Below, piece by piece: positions 22,584-30,980 of a stretch of 33,206 nucleotides of DNA. The notes under the pieces were generated by a model, which saw only the letters and a program-made list of their open reading frames with translations, made no database searches and was not told where the DNA came from. The DNA is from Candidatus Kuenenbacteria bacterium (GTDB lineage Bacteria; Patescibacteriota; Patescibacteriia; UBA11705; JABHMO01). The stretch spans positions 1 through 33,206 of the forward strand of contig JABMRF010000003.1 in NCBI GenBank assembly GCA_013202715.1, written 5' to 3'. Made by a program: the position numbers and the translations under genes. The stretch's first letter is position 1. Every line of letters starts with the position of its first letter.

Positions 22584-24497
22584 TTAGTTTCCGCCATAGG
22601 CGGACCCGCCTTTGGCGGGCGCTTTGTTCCCCCTAAATGAAGATGGCTTTGCTGAACCGAGTGAACTCAGGCTCACACCATCATCACCGGATTTTCCGCC
22701 ATAGGACGGACTGCCTTTGGCATGTGGTACATCTGGAAAACTTGGCGCCTTAGCCGGAGGAGTCGAAGGAGTAGCCGTTGGTGCTGGCCGAGGAGCCGGT
22801 GCCGGTCGCGGAGCTGGAGCTGGAGCTGGCGCTGGAGCCGGACGATCGCCGACAGTCCCACCTCGCCTCATCTTCAAATTTTCCTCCACAGCCTGTTTCC
22901 GACGATAATCTTTCAAACAATCCTTGCAATAAACCGGGCGCCGAGGATCCGGCTTGAAATGAATCTTTGTTTTTATACCACAACTATCACATTTTACAAT
23001 ATTTACTATTTCCGGCTCGTCCGAACTTGGCCTGCTCGTTTCCCCACTTACCTTTTCAACTTCTTTTATCTCTGCTTCTTTTTGCTCCGAAAGCTCTTCT
23101 TCTTTTATCAGATCACCACGCATACTGGTCAAAAAACACAATCGCTTATCAATAACTTTTTGCGCTTTTTTTTCTAACTGCTCATTTTCGATTTTCTCAA
23201 GCATTGCTTCAGTTTCAATCCCACTCCAGCGGGCTATTTTGTCTTCTACTACGTCTCTGGTTTGAGAGTAACGCTCTCTTGTCGCAGTTACAACTTTTTC
23301 AGCTGTACCGGTTTCAGTTGAAATAGGAGGCAAAGTGAAAGCGCTGAACGGATCAGAAGATACGCCATCAATCATCAACTTGAGGTAAACATTATATTTT
23401 GGTAAATTTACAAGATCTTCCTCGGTAAATTTGGGCGTAAATTCTCGAGCCAAAAACTCCGCATCAGCGGCTCCAACCCGAAAAACAACCATTGTACCCA
23501 CATTACCAAAAATCGCGTCGCGAACAACTGTGTTGCCACCGATTTCAAGCTGGCCAATATACTGATGACCGATTGTTAAACATAAATGATATTTTCTGGC
23601 TTCAGATAAAATATTAGCAAAAGATTCGGTAGCAAAGTTTTGAAATTCATCAACGTATAAATAAAAATCAGGTCGCTCTGATTCCGGCACATCTACTCGG
23701 CTCATAGCCGCCAACTGGATTTTTGTAATAATCATCGCACCGAGAAGTGCTGAGGCATCTTCACCGATTCTACCTTTTGATAAATTAAGAATTAAAATTT
23801 TGCCTTCATCCATTATTTTTCTCAAATCAATGGAAGATTTTACTTGACCAACAATATTTCTAATAAGTGAGGTGGACAAAAACTGTCCAATTTTGTTTTG
23901 AATCGGAGCAATTGCTTCTGTCAGAAACTTTTCATTGTATTTTGAAAACTCGTCCTGCCAAAACATTTTCACAACTGGATCCTGAACTTTTACCAAAACT
24001 TTCTTTCGATATTCTTTGTCAACCAACATGCGATTGACTCCGAGGAGTGTGCTGTCCGGATAATCAAGCAAAGCGAGAATTGTATTTCGAAGGATGTATT
24101 CCAAACGAGGCCCCCAAGAATCAGCCCAAATTTTCTTGAACACACCTACTAATCCTGAGGCAACCAGATGACGATACTTGGGATCAACTTTTTCAAGTAC
24201 GTTGAATGCAACCGGATTTTCCAGGTCAGCCGGATTAATATAGATAACGTCATTGATCCGGTTCGAAGGAATTGAATTTACGATCAACTCCGCTGAATCG
24301 CCATGAGGGTCAACAAGACAAACGCCGTTGCCCTTTACAATATCCGAATAAACCATGTTTTCAATCAACACAGATTTACCCATACCGGTCTTACCAATAA
24401 TGTACAGGTGACGACGCCGGTCATCAATTTTTATACCAAAACGCCTTCGCTCGTTGCGAAAACTTGTCTCAGCAAAAATTGTTACTTGATCGCTCAT
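22584..24497 (-). CDS. TraD/VirB4-like DNA-translocase ATPase with zinc-ribbon tail
   Basis: A 637-residue hexameric-type ATPase of the type IV secretion coupling/HerA-like class. Walker A is GKTGMGKS (35-42), DPHGD follows at 63-67, and Walker B is YLYVDEFQ (279-286) with D283 and E284. A glutamine/arginine finger region GHQYIGQL follows. The tail has a coiled acidic segment, a zinc site C503-x2-C506-x17-C524-x2-C527, then a low-complexity proline/alanine stretch (552-585) and a glycine/serine end. The last about 50 codons contain two copies of a GC-rich palindrome. It is paired with the large membrane protein upstream, as such ATPases usually are. It may pump DNA or proteins through the envelope; no relaxase or other secretion genes are in the window. 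Confidence 0.87.
   Translation of the reverse strand: MSDQVTIFAETSFRNERRRFGIKIDDRRRHLYIIGKTGMGKSVLIENMVYSDIVKGNGVCLVDPHGDSAELIVNSIPSNRINDVIYINPADLENPVAFNVLEKVDPKYRHLVASGLVGVFKKIWADSWGPRLEYILRNTILALLDYPDSTLLGVNRMLVDKEYRKKVLVKVQDPVVKMFWQDEFSKYNEKFLTEAIAPIQNKIGQFLSTSLIRNIVGQVKSSIDLRKIMDEGKILILNLSKGRIGEDASALLGAMIITKIQLAAMSRVDVPESERPDFYLYVDEFQNFATESFANILSEARKYHLCLTIGHQYIGQLEIGGNTVVRDAIFGNVGTMVVFRVGAADAEFLAREFTPKFTEEDLVNLPKYNVYLKLMIDGVSSDPFSAFTLPPISTETGTAEKVVTATRERYSQTRDVVEDKIARWSGIETEAMLEKIENEQLEKKAQKVIDKRLCFLTSMRGDLIKEEELSEQKEAEIKEVEKVSGETSRPSSDEPEIVNIVKCDSCGIKTKIHFKPDPRRPVYCKDCLKDYRRKQAVEENLKMRRGGTVGDRPAPAPAPAPAPRPAPAPRPAPTATPSTPPAKAPSFPDVPHAKGSPSYGGKSGDDGVSLSSLGSAKPSSFRGNKAPAKGGSAYGGN
22589..22721. 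repeat. Two copies of a double-hairpin GC palindrome in a coding end
   Basis: Copy 1 is CCGCCATAGGCGG (22591-22603) plus CCCGCCTTTGGCGGG (22605-22619). Copy 2 at 22694-22721 (TTTCCGCCATAGGACGGACT and on) is a decayed version. Both are translated in the TraD-like protein as A-K-G-[GS]-x-x-YGG repeats, and copy 1 also supplies the upstream ATG of swivel protein D. Confidence 0.65.
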
Positions 24498-24569
24498 AAA
24501 GTACCGCGGATTATGCGGATCTAACGCGGATTAAACGGACCTAAGACCGTTCAATCACGAGACCCACTT

Positions 24570-26168
24570 TTACTCAAAAGGTAAATTATTTGGGATATCG
24601 CTACCTACATCATCACTGGGCTCATCAACAGAAATTGGAGCTTCATTTTCTAATTCTTCTTTTACTACTGCTTTGTCAACCTTTTTTTGAATATTTAATT
24701 CTTTCATTATTTTCGCTTTTCTCTCTCTGTCAGCTTCACCGGACTTGTCCACTGCAAACCGTTGCTCAAAGTAATCATTGTCATAATCAACTACAGGAAT
24801 AATCTTTTCTTGCTCATCCATTGGCGGTAGCTCTTCAATCTCGTCTGGAATTGATTTCTTGTCCTCCATAGGCAGACCGATAGGAGCTCGAGCCCTAGTG
24901 GATTCGATTTGCTTGACCAGCGGAGTTTTGACTTCAATATAAGGAAAATGATACAGCGTTGCCAATTCCTCAACATTCATTAGTTGTGTTCCATCGCATG
25001 TCTCTGGATAACGTTTTTTGAAAACTGCAAAAATTCTGTTCTGCTTGATATTCATGCGAGGCTTTTTCATCCACAGTTTTGTCTGGGTTTTATTTTTCCC
25101 AGGTTTTAGAGAATTCAATCCGGTTGCGCCAAACTGTTTCATCGCGCCCATCACACCGGAAACCCCGAGGCCTTTTTTGAATACCTCTTTTTTACCATAA
25201 TAAATATACCTATATTTACATTTAAAAGAAATTTTATCCACTTTTTCCAAGATCGCATCCACTTCTCTTTTTTCTTTTGGCGGCAAAAACATCATGTTCA
25301 TTTTTTCCTTGTCTTTCTTGTCATCTTCACCTGCAGGCATTCCAAGTAGCTGTTCGCCAACCAGATTTAGCGCACTCAGAGGAGCATCGCCTATTTTATC
25401 CAGCATATTCCTCTTGCCATTTTCATCAATGCCGAGCATTTTGTTGACAGCTTTGAGACCTTTCTTTTCCCAGCCAATATCGGCCGGATAAGCCAAAAGC
25501 TGAATCCAAATTTGTTCCCCAGGACCAATCTTACTCATGACTTCGAGTAGAGCAGCCATTGGATCTTTGAATTCTTTATCCAGCTCTTCTTGAAATTCTT
25601 TATACGTTTTGAGTGGATAGTAATCCTCTCTTGTAAAAACTAAATCAGCTCCCCACAAATTATACTCATCATTTGGAAATTTAATATTAATATCAGCCAG
25701 ATAATCAGTTGTTTCCGTAATTTCCGCTTCTGGATATTGAGAATAAACTGCCGCTTCAACCAAATTTCGAAACTGAACCGGAGTTTGAATTATAAATTGA
25801 ATAAACCCGTCAATGCTAACAATCTCCAAACTAAAGCCAAGCTGAAATTCACCCTTGAATGTTTTTTCATGCCAGTCCAGTGGCTGATGCGCGCCAGCAA
25901 GAGCTGAAAAGATATTTTCCACTGCCCGCGGTGTTTGTAGATTGTTTTTTGGGATATCAATTGCCAAAAAAACAAAAGTCTGCTTACCGACATATACACC
26001 TTGTCGCCAGTAAACAAAATTCTTCCAGGCTCCCCACAGTCCGGCCACTACAAACAAAATCCAACCGCCATTTACAAAGAAATGCCAGGCTATTGCGTAG
26101 AGTGGCTGAGAACCGAGATTATCAATCCAACTCCAGTCAAGATTCAATTGAACACCAAATATTTCCAT
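24570..26168 (-). CDS. Large membrane-anchored protein paired with the TraD-like ATPase
   Basis: About 532 residues. One or two membrane segments lie near the N-terminus (about 24-50: YAIAWHFFVNGGWILFVVAGLWGAW region), followed by a large soluble part. Within it, residues about 60-200 look like an alpha/beta domain, and the last 100 residues are acidic and disordered. I recall proteins of this kind next to TraD/VirB4-like ATPases in many CPR genomes as uncharacterised membrane proteins; a search should confirm this. It ends 73 bp before the ATPase gene, so they are probably one operon. The annotated open frame begins at a TTG (26180) within simple repeats; the ATG at 26168 is preferred. Likely the membrane partner of the ATPase. 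Confidence 0.75.
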   Translation of the reverse strand: MEIFGVQLNLDWSWIDNLGSQPLYAIAWHFFVNGGWILFVVAGLWGAWKNFVYWRQGVYVGKQTFVFLAIDIPKNNLQTPRAVENIFSALAGAHQPLDWHEKTFKGEFQLGFSLEIVSIDGFIQFIIQTPVQFRNLVEAAVYSQYPEAEITETTDYLADINIKFPNDEYNLWGADLVFTREDYYPLKTYKEFQEELDKEFKDPMAALLEVMSKIGPGEQIWIQLLAYPADIGWEKKGLKAVNKMLGIDENGKRNMLDKIGDAPLSALNLVGEQLLGMPAGEDDKKDKEKMNMMFLPPKEKREVDAILEKVDKISFKCKYRYIYYGKKEVFKKGLGVSGVMGAMKQFGATGLNSLKPGKNKTQTKLWMKKPRMNIKQNRIFAVFKKRYPETCDGTQLMNVEELATLYHFPYIEVKTPLVKQIESTRARAPIGLPMEDKKSIPDEIEELPPMDEQEKIIPVVDYDNDYFEQRFAVDKSGEADRERKAKIMKELNIQKKVDKAVVKEELENEAPISVDEPSDDVGSDIPNNLPFE

Positions 26169-26180
26169 AAACAAAGTCAA

Positions 26181-26286
26181 GAGTCTTGAGTCAATAGTCT
26201 AGAGTCTGTAGATTAACTCTTAATTTTTGACTTTCCCCTCGGCCATGAGCTCAGGGCCGAATGGTGACTCTAGACTGATTATACCA
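26181..26286 (-). promoter_or_regulatory. Extended -10 promoter and repeat-rich leader
   Basis: Minus strand: TGG-TATAAT (26286-26278), with a T-rich -35 position (TTTTTC, 26306-26301). The leader of about 100 nt holds a CGGCC/GGCCG hairpin (about 26239-26261) and repeated GACTCTAGACT/GACTCAAGACT units before the gene start at 26168. Confidence 0.55.
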
Positions 26287-26376
26287 TTTTATTTAAAAAA
26301 GAAAAACCCAAAAGTTATTAAACCCCGGATTTTCTTCCCCCCTGCGATATAGTAAACGTTTCTAACCGTTTAAATT

Positions 26377-27486
26377 TTATTTGATTGTAAATCTTCCGTC
26401 TTCAGTCTTAGCAAATTTATCTTTATTAATCAAAGTAAGATAAATAGTAGACTGATTAACTTTTCGTTGTTTTAACACACCGTTAAAAATCTCATCCTTG
26501 CTAAGTGGTTCTTCAGAATCCTGAAGAATCTTGGTAATAATGTCAGAAACTGTACCGGTACTATATCCCCATTCTCCTGGAGCGTAAATACCACGGCCGA
26601 TTAAAACAAAATCTTTGTTTGCAATAAGTTCGTTATGAACTGTAGCAGCACAGATTTTTTTATGATCAAATCCTGCATCATTAATATTTTCTGCAAGGTC
26701 TCTGAAATGAAGCGGGTCATTAATATTTTGGAAAATTAAGTTAATTTTATCACTTAATTTCTTGGGACGAATAGTATCCCAATTGGATAATCCCCACTGA
26801 TCAAGAATATTTTTTTCAATGCCTGAAGCAGAATGAATATAATTTTCTACAAAGTTCTTAATCTCACGATCAGAATGTTTTTCAGAATATTTCTCAAGTA
26901 CTGACTTTAGCTCGTCAGAAAGTTTTTCAACACCAACATTTACAATTTCCTGAGGTGAATGAACTTTGTTCTGCTCGTTTAAATGAGTTTCAACATTGCC
27001 AAGTAAATCAGCAATTTTTTCTAAATCAATCTGTTTTAAAGCCCAAACGCTGTAAAATTTATCGTGATTACCGGCGCGAACAACAGTATCAAAAACATGC
27101 TCTAAGACAAACAGAAAAGCGTTTGAGTGCAAAAAGTCCAACTCATAATTTTCATTTACATAATTTTCAAGTAAATGATCCTCACGAACAAGACCACCCT
27201 GCCTTTCTAGATGATTACCGAGAGCTACTTCAATTTGTTTTAATTCGCCTGCAAACTCCTGAGCTTCAGCATGTTTTACAAGTTTACGAACGGCTTCACG
27301 CTCAATCTGACGAACACGCTCGCGAGTAATATTATAAGACTCACCAATCTGTCTAAGAGTAGCTTTCTTTGCTAAATCACTAGTTAAGTGATAGCGCTGT
27401 TTCAGGACCTCCTGCTCACGATCAGATAGTTTTGAAAGCAAGTTTACAAACAGTTCCTGAAAGTTTGTAGTGTTTACATTTTCCAT
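26377..27486 (-). CDS. Sigma-70 region 4-like protein with HARE-HTH domain
   Basis: A 369-residue putative transcription factor. Residues 20-71 match sigma-70 region 4: LSDREQEVLKQRY followed by the helix-turn-helix LRQIGESYNITRERVRQIE (44-62), the part that reads -35 boxes. There is no region 2, so it cannot melt a promoter alone. The C-terminal part (about 235-340) resembles a HARE-HTH domain, as in RNA polymerase delta subunit, ending in a winged-helix-like stretch. The middle is helical. It may work with RNA polymerase at chosen promoters or bind DNA on its own. Its own upstream region holds several TTGACA-type boxes (27559-27712), so control of its own gene is possible. Family is clear; role is inferred. 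Confidence 0.85.
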   Translation of the reverse strand: MENVNTTNFQELFVNLLSKLSDREQEVLKQRYHLTSDLAKKATLRQIGESYNITRERVRQIEREAVRKLVKHAEAQEFAGELKQIEVALGNHLERQGGLVREDHLLENYVNENYELDFLHSNAFLFVLEHVFDTVVRAGNHDKFYSVWALKQIDLEKIADLLGNVETHLNEQNKVHSPQEIVNVGVEKLSDELKSVLEKYSEKHSDREIKNFVENYIHSASGIEKNILDQWGLSNWDTIRPKKLSDKINLIFQNINDPLHFRDLAENINDAGFDHKKICAATVHNELIANKDFVLIGRGIYAPGEWGYSTGTVSDIITKILQDSEEPLSKDEIFNGVLKQRKVNQSTIYLTLINKDKFAKTEDGRFTIK

Positions 27487-27558
27487 ACCTTATATGTATA
27501 ACCGACAAGCTTATTATCAGTTATTAGTATTAATCTAATTAATTAAAAGTATACCGAT

Positions 27559-27587
27559 ATAGTATCATAATTAGAAAAACTTGTCAA
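27559..27587 (-). promoter_or_regulatory. Proximal promoter of the sigma4/HARE gene
   Basis: Minus strand: TTGACA (27587-27582) and TACTAT (27564-27559), 17-bp spacer, giving a leader of about 65 nt. Confidence 0.7.
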
Positions 27588-27683
27588 GTGCTTTAGCCAC
27601 CTTTAGGTAAATTTAGCCAAAACAATTCAGACCAATTACTGCTGAAAAGCAAGTAATTTCACAATTTGTCAAATTATTGTTTA

Positions 27684-27712
27684 ACCTTAACTTATTTTCA
27701 GGATCCTGTCAA
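27684..27712 (-). promoter_or_regulatory. Possible distal promoter of the sigma4/HARE gene
   Basis: Minus strand: TTGACA (27712-27707) and TAAGGT (27689-27684), 17-bp spacer. A third TTGACA lies between (27672-27667) without a good -10. Together with 27559-27587 this makes a long, box-rich leader in the 383-bp gap 27487-27869, which otherwise holds only the palindrome and the SecF terminator. Confidence 0.45.
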
Positions 27713-27751
27713 GAGTGTTTATTGGTAAACAAAAAGCCCCTAATCCCAAGA

Positions 27752-27785
27752 CGTTCAGCGCGGGGTTTAAACCCCGCGCTGAACG
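27752..27785. repeat. Perfect 34-bp palindrome
   Basis: CGTTCAGCGCGGGGTTT is followed at once by its exact reverse complement with no spacer. It lies between a promoter region and the SecDF terminator and overlaps no gene. It resembles REP/MITE-like palindromes scattered in CPR genomes. Confidence 0.75.
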
Positions 27786-27811
27786 ATCATAATATATGAG
27801 TAAACTATAAT

Positions 27812-27836
27812 CAAAAAACCGCCCCTCGAGGCGGTT
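27812..27836 (-). terminator. Intrinsic terminator after secF
   Basis: Minus strand: AACCGCC (27836-27830) pairs with GGCGGTT (27823-27817), with CTC/GAG-like pairing inside, followed by T's to 27813. Confidence 0.85.
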
Positions 27837-27869
27837 CTTATATGAAGTTCTACTATAAACTTTCACATT

Positions 27870-28778
27870 TTACCTTTTAACTTTTTCTTTTCCCCACCTC
27901 TCAAACACAACCAAGAGCGGACTGGCGAGGAAGATTGAACTGTAAGTTCCAGATAAAATTCCGATCATAAGGGCAAGGACAAAAAATTGAATTGATGCTC
28001 CGCCGAAGATGGCGACCATTAACAAAACTATTAAAGTGGTAAAAGATGTATTTATTGAACGAGTAACGGTTTCGTTTACTGAACGATTTACAATGTTTTC
28101 AAAATCGGTTTTGACCAGACGACCCAGATTTTCTCTAATTCGATCAAATACCACAATTGAGTCATTAACAGAATAACCAAGGATGGTTAAGAGAGCTGCC
28201 ACAAACGGTAAGCCAACTTCAATCCCGCCAAAGCGGCCAAGAATCGCAAATACGCCCAGCGTAATCATCACGTCGTGACTCAAGGCGATGATCGCGATGA
28301 TTCCGTACTTCCAGGATTTCACAGGCCAGGAAACTTTTCGGAACGCCCAACCAATGTATAGCACGATAGCCAGGATAACGACAAGAATGGAATAAATCGC
28401 TTTTGATCTTAATTCTTTTCCAATTGAAGGCCCGATTGCTTCAAAGCGCTCTTCTTGCGCATTGTCAGGATATTTTTCTTCCAGCATGGAATAGATCTGT
28501 TGGTGAGTATCTTCTTCGATCTGCTGAAAACGAAGAATCATATTCTGGTCACTGGTTAGCTGAACTACAATGTCACCTTCTAAGTTTAATTCTGAAACCG
28601 CAGCTCGCACTTCTTCTGCCGCCGGCCGCTCATTTAAAAATTTAATTTCCAATAAACTTCCACCAGTAAAGTCAATTCCAAGATTTAATCCCCAGAGCGC
28701 AAGAAACACGATACTTAATCCGACCAACACGCTTGAAATGGTCAACCAGATTTTTCTTTTTTGAATTATTTTGTACAT
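27870..28778 (-). CDS. secF: Protein translocase subunit SecF
   Basis: A 302-residue RND-type membrane protein. An N-terminal membrane helix is followed by the SecF signature GIDFTGGSLLEI (about 35-46), a small periplasm-facing domain and five further hydrophobic helices from about residue 130. The GYSVNDSIVVFDRIREN motif marks the membrane core. With SecD it uses the proton gradient to pull exported proteins through SecYEG. It starts 15 bp after secD on the same strand, so the two form an operon that ends at the terminator 27812-27836. Length and motifs are normal for the family. Confidence 0.95.
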   Translation of the reverse strand: MYKIIQKRKIWLTISSVLVGLSIVFLALWGLNLGIDFTGGSLLEIKFLNERPAAEEVRAAVSELNLEGDIVVQLTSDQNMILRFQQIEEDTHQQIYSMLEEKYPDNAQEERFEAIGPSIGKELRSKAIYSILVVILAIVLYIGWAFRKVSWPVKSWKYGIIAIIALSHDVMITLGVFAILGRFGGIEVGLPFVAALLTILGYSVNDSIVVFDRIRENLGRLVKTDFENIVNRSVNETVTRSINTSFTTLIVLLMVAIFGGASIQFFVLALMIGILSGTYSSIFLASPLLVVFERWGKEKVKR

Positions 28779-28793
28779 ATATTTTTATTTAGT

Positions 28794-30854
28794 TTAGCGT
28801 TGTTTTGCGTCATGTTTAGCGTTGTTTTGCGGATTAACCCCAAACCACCAGGTACTTTTACTTTTCTTATCTGGATTAACAAATAAATACAATAACTGAC
28901 GAGTGACCACTATCGCCGAGAACATACTTAGCAGCACACCAATACTTAGTGTGATCGCAAAACCCTTGATCATACTGGTTCCGAACCAGGCTAGGATCAA
29001 ACAGGTAATCAGAGTTGACACGTTGCCGTCGCGAATTGAGGTCCACGCCCTTTTGAATCCTTCGTCAACTGCATTGCCAAGTGGTTTGCCAGTTCTTAAT
29101 TCTTCTTTCAATCTTTCAAAAATCAAAACGTTCGCATCAACGGCCATTCCGATTGATAATATAAATCCGGCAATACCGGCCAAAGTGAGTGTTACCGGAA
29201 TTGCTTTGAATATAAATAGAACAACGATACCGTAAATTATTAATGCACAAACAGCAAGTAGGCCAGGCAGACGGTAATAGACAATCATGAAGATGGCAAC
29301 TAAAATTAATCCGACAATTCCAGCGAATAAACTTTTTGTTAATGACTCAGCCCCCAAACTTGCGCCAACGGTCTGCTGACTGACTAAATTGATTGGAACT
29401 GGAAGTGCGCCGGCGTTTAATCTTTGAGACAATAATTTTGCCTCAGTAACATCAAAGTCACCGGTAATAACTGCTCGGCCTTCTTTGATCGGCTCATTCA
29501 CTCGAGGGATACTGATCGGTTCGCCGTCCAGAAAGATCGCGACCTGTTTATCAACGTTTCGGGTTGTAATCTCAGCAAACAACTGTTTTCCTTCGTCGTT
29601 AAATTCCAGTGCTACCTGCGCAGCAGTTGTATTTTGGTCAAATTCAACTCGTGCACTATCCAACTGTTTTCCGGTCAAGCCTGTATCTTTCCAAGCGTCA
29701 TTTGGTGGCAAAATGTCAGTTTCAGTTTTTGCCTGTGTATAAACCTGAGCAATTTTATATTCTGCAACAACTCTTTCGTCAACTTTATGCAAAATGTGAT
29801 AGCCAAACTGAGTTTCGACAACATCGGAGATATCGCCCACTTCCATGGAATAAACTGCATCTTCAAATTCAGAAACCATCTGTCCTTTACCAAACCAGCC
29901 CAAGTCTCCGCCAGTTTCTCCAGTCGGGCCGGTGGAATGATCTTTCGCCTTTTGAGCGAAATTTTTTGGAGTAGCTTCTTCTTTTATTTCTTGAATTAAT
30001 GTTAGAGCATCTTCTTTTGAAGTTTCCTCTGTGCAAGTTTCCAGTCCAGTATAACAAATCAGGATATGACTTGCCATCACTTCCGTATCTCCGTCTCTTT
30101 TATCATCAAACTTCACAACATAATTACCTTTGGGACGAGAAATAACTTCCGGATAAACCTGACCAAGTTCGATCTTGTCCAGATTTGCATTTGAGATCAA
30201 AAATCCATTCGGATCCTTTTCTGTGACCCAGCCAAGGTCTCCTCCGGTTTCAATATCAATATCACTGTCTGAATATTCTTTAACAACCTGCGAAAAATCC
30301 TCACCTGCCAATACTTTTTCTAGAGCTTCTTCAGCTTTTGCTAATGAATCTTTATTGAACTGATTCAGCTCAACATTTTCCTCAGGAGTTAACTCTCTTG
30401 GCGGTTCTTCATTTTGTTCTTTGAATTCTAGTAGCGGAGTTTCACCAATCATGTTAATCGCTTCTTTCACATCGCTAATTCCGGCTAATTCCACAATCAC
30501 CCGCCATTTACCTTTTGCTTTATTAATCTGAACTATTGGTTCAGCAACACCAAAAGCGTTAACCCGGCGTTCTATCACATCGCGTACGCCCTCGACCGCA
30601 TCACCCTTTTGGTCAGAATCAACTTTTGAAGTATCAGCTTCGTAAACCAGATGCGTTCCTCCTTGCAGGTCCAATCCCAATCTGAACGGAATATTTGAAA
30701 AATGTGAAAATTCAGTTCCCATTTTTGCGTTCACAAAGTCTGCTGACTTGTCGTAAACTGCTGGTGCATCGAATAACATTAACAAAAAAGCCAGAGCGAT
30801 AATCACCACAACGGTTAGCCTGACTTTATGAATTTTTTTCATTTTTTTTGCCAT
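28794..30854 (-). CDS. secD: SecD with inserted parvulin (PpiC) domains
   Basis: A 686-residue SecD. The normal parts are the first membrane helix (11-29), GLDLQGGTHLVYEAD (60-74), the P1 domain, a second SecD_SDF region (405-500) and the RND core with GMAVDANVLIFERLKEE (569-585). Between residues about 165 and 375 it carries two parvulin-type peptidyl-prolyl isomerase units. A partial one (169-255) keeps FSQVVKEYSDS and GGDLGWV but lacks the opening ASHIL. A full one (256-375) has MASHILI, FAQKAKDHS, GGDLGWFGKGQMV and FGYHILHKVDE. Ordinary SecD has no isomerase here. The insert would place a folding helper on the outer face next to the translocon. The promoter is TTGCAT-17-TAGAAT at 30892-30920. 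Confidence 0.95.
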   Translation of the reverse strand: MAKKMKKIHKVRLTVVVIIALAFLLMLFDAPAVYDKSADFVNAKMGTEFSHFSNIPFRLGLDLQGGTHLVYEADTSKVDSDQKGDAVEGVRDVIERRVNAFGVAEPIVQINKAKGKWRVIVELAGISDVKEAINMIGETPLLEFKEQNEEPPRELTPEENVELNQFNKDSLAKAEEALEKVLAGEDFSQVVKEYSDSDIDIETGGDLGWVTEKDPNGFLISNANLDKIELGQVYPEVISRPKGNYVVKFDDKRDGDTEVMASHILICYTGLETCTEETSKEDALTLIQEIKEEATPKNFAQKAKDHSTGPTGETGGDLGWFGKGQMVSEFEDAVYSMEVGDISDVVETQFGYHILHKVDERVVAEYKIAQVYTQAKTETDILPPNDAWKDTGLTGKQLDSARVEFDQNTTAAQVALEFNDEGKQLFAEITTRNVDKQVAIFLDGEPISIPRVNEPIKEGRAVITGDFDVTEAKLLSQRLNAGALPVPINLVSQQTVGASLGAESLTKSLFAGIVGLILVAIFMIVYYRLPGLLAVCALIIYGIVVLFIFKAIPVTLTLAGIAGFILSIGMAVDANVLIFERLKEELRTGKPLGNAVDEGFKRAWTSIRDGNVSTLITCLILAWFGTSMIKGFAITLSIGVLLSMFSAIVVTRQLLYLFVNPDKKSKSTWWFGVNPQNNAKHDAKQR

Positions 30855-30891
30855 AAATACATGATAATAATTAAGAATTGCTTTCGCAGAT

Positions 30892-30920
30892 ATTCTACCT
30901 TAATTTTTAAATAAATGCAA
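30892..30920 (-). promoter_or_regulatory. Promoter of the secD-secF operon
   Basis: Minus strand: TTGCAT (30920-30915) and TAGAAT (30897-30892), 17-bp spacer. It is back to back with the plus-strand promoter at 30946-30974. Confidence 0.65.
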
Positions 30921-30945
30921 TAAATGTATACACACAATTTAGACC

Positions 30946-30974
30946 TTGACAACTCTTAAATTACCTGCTATACT
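30946..30974 (+). promoter_or_regulatory. Strong promoter of a likely ncRNA
   Basis: TTGACA at 30946-30951 and TATACT at 30969-30974, 17-bp spacer. The predicted start is near 30981. No good ORF with a ribosome site follows before the terminator at 31143. Confidence 0.8.
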
Positions 30975-30980
30975 ACAATT

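Noticed and set aside
22717..22908. Plus-strand Gly/Ala-rich ORF
   Set aside because: It is the antisense of the proline/alanine-rich tail of the TraD-like gene; low-complexity shadow.
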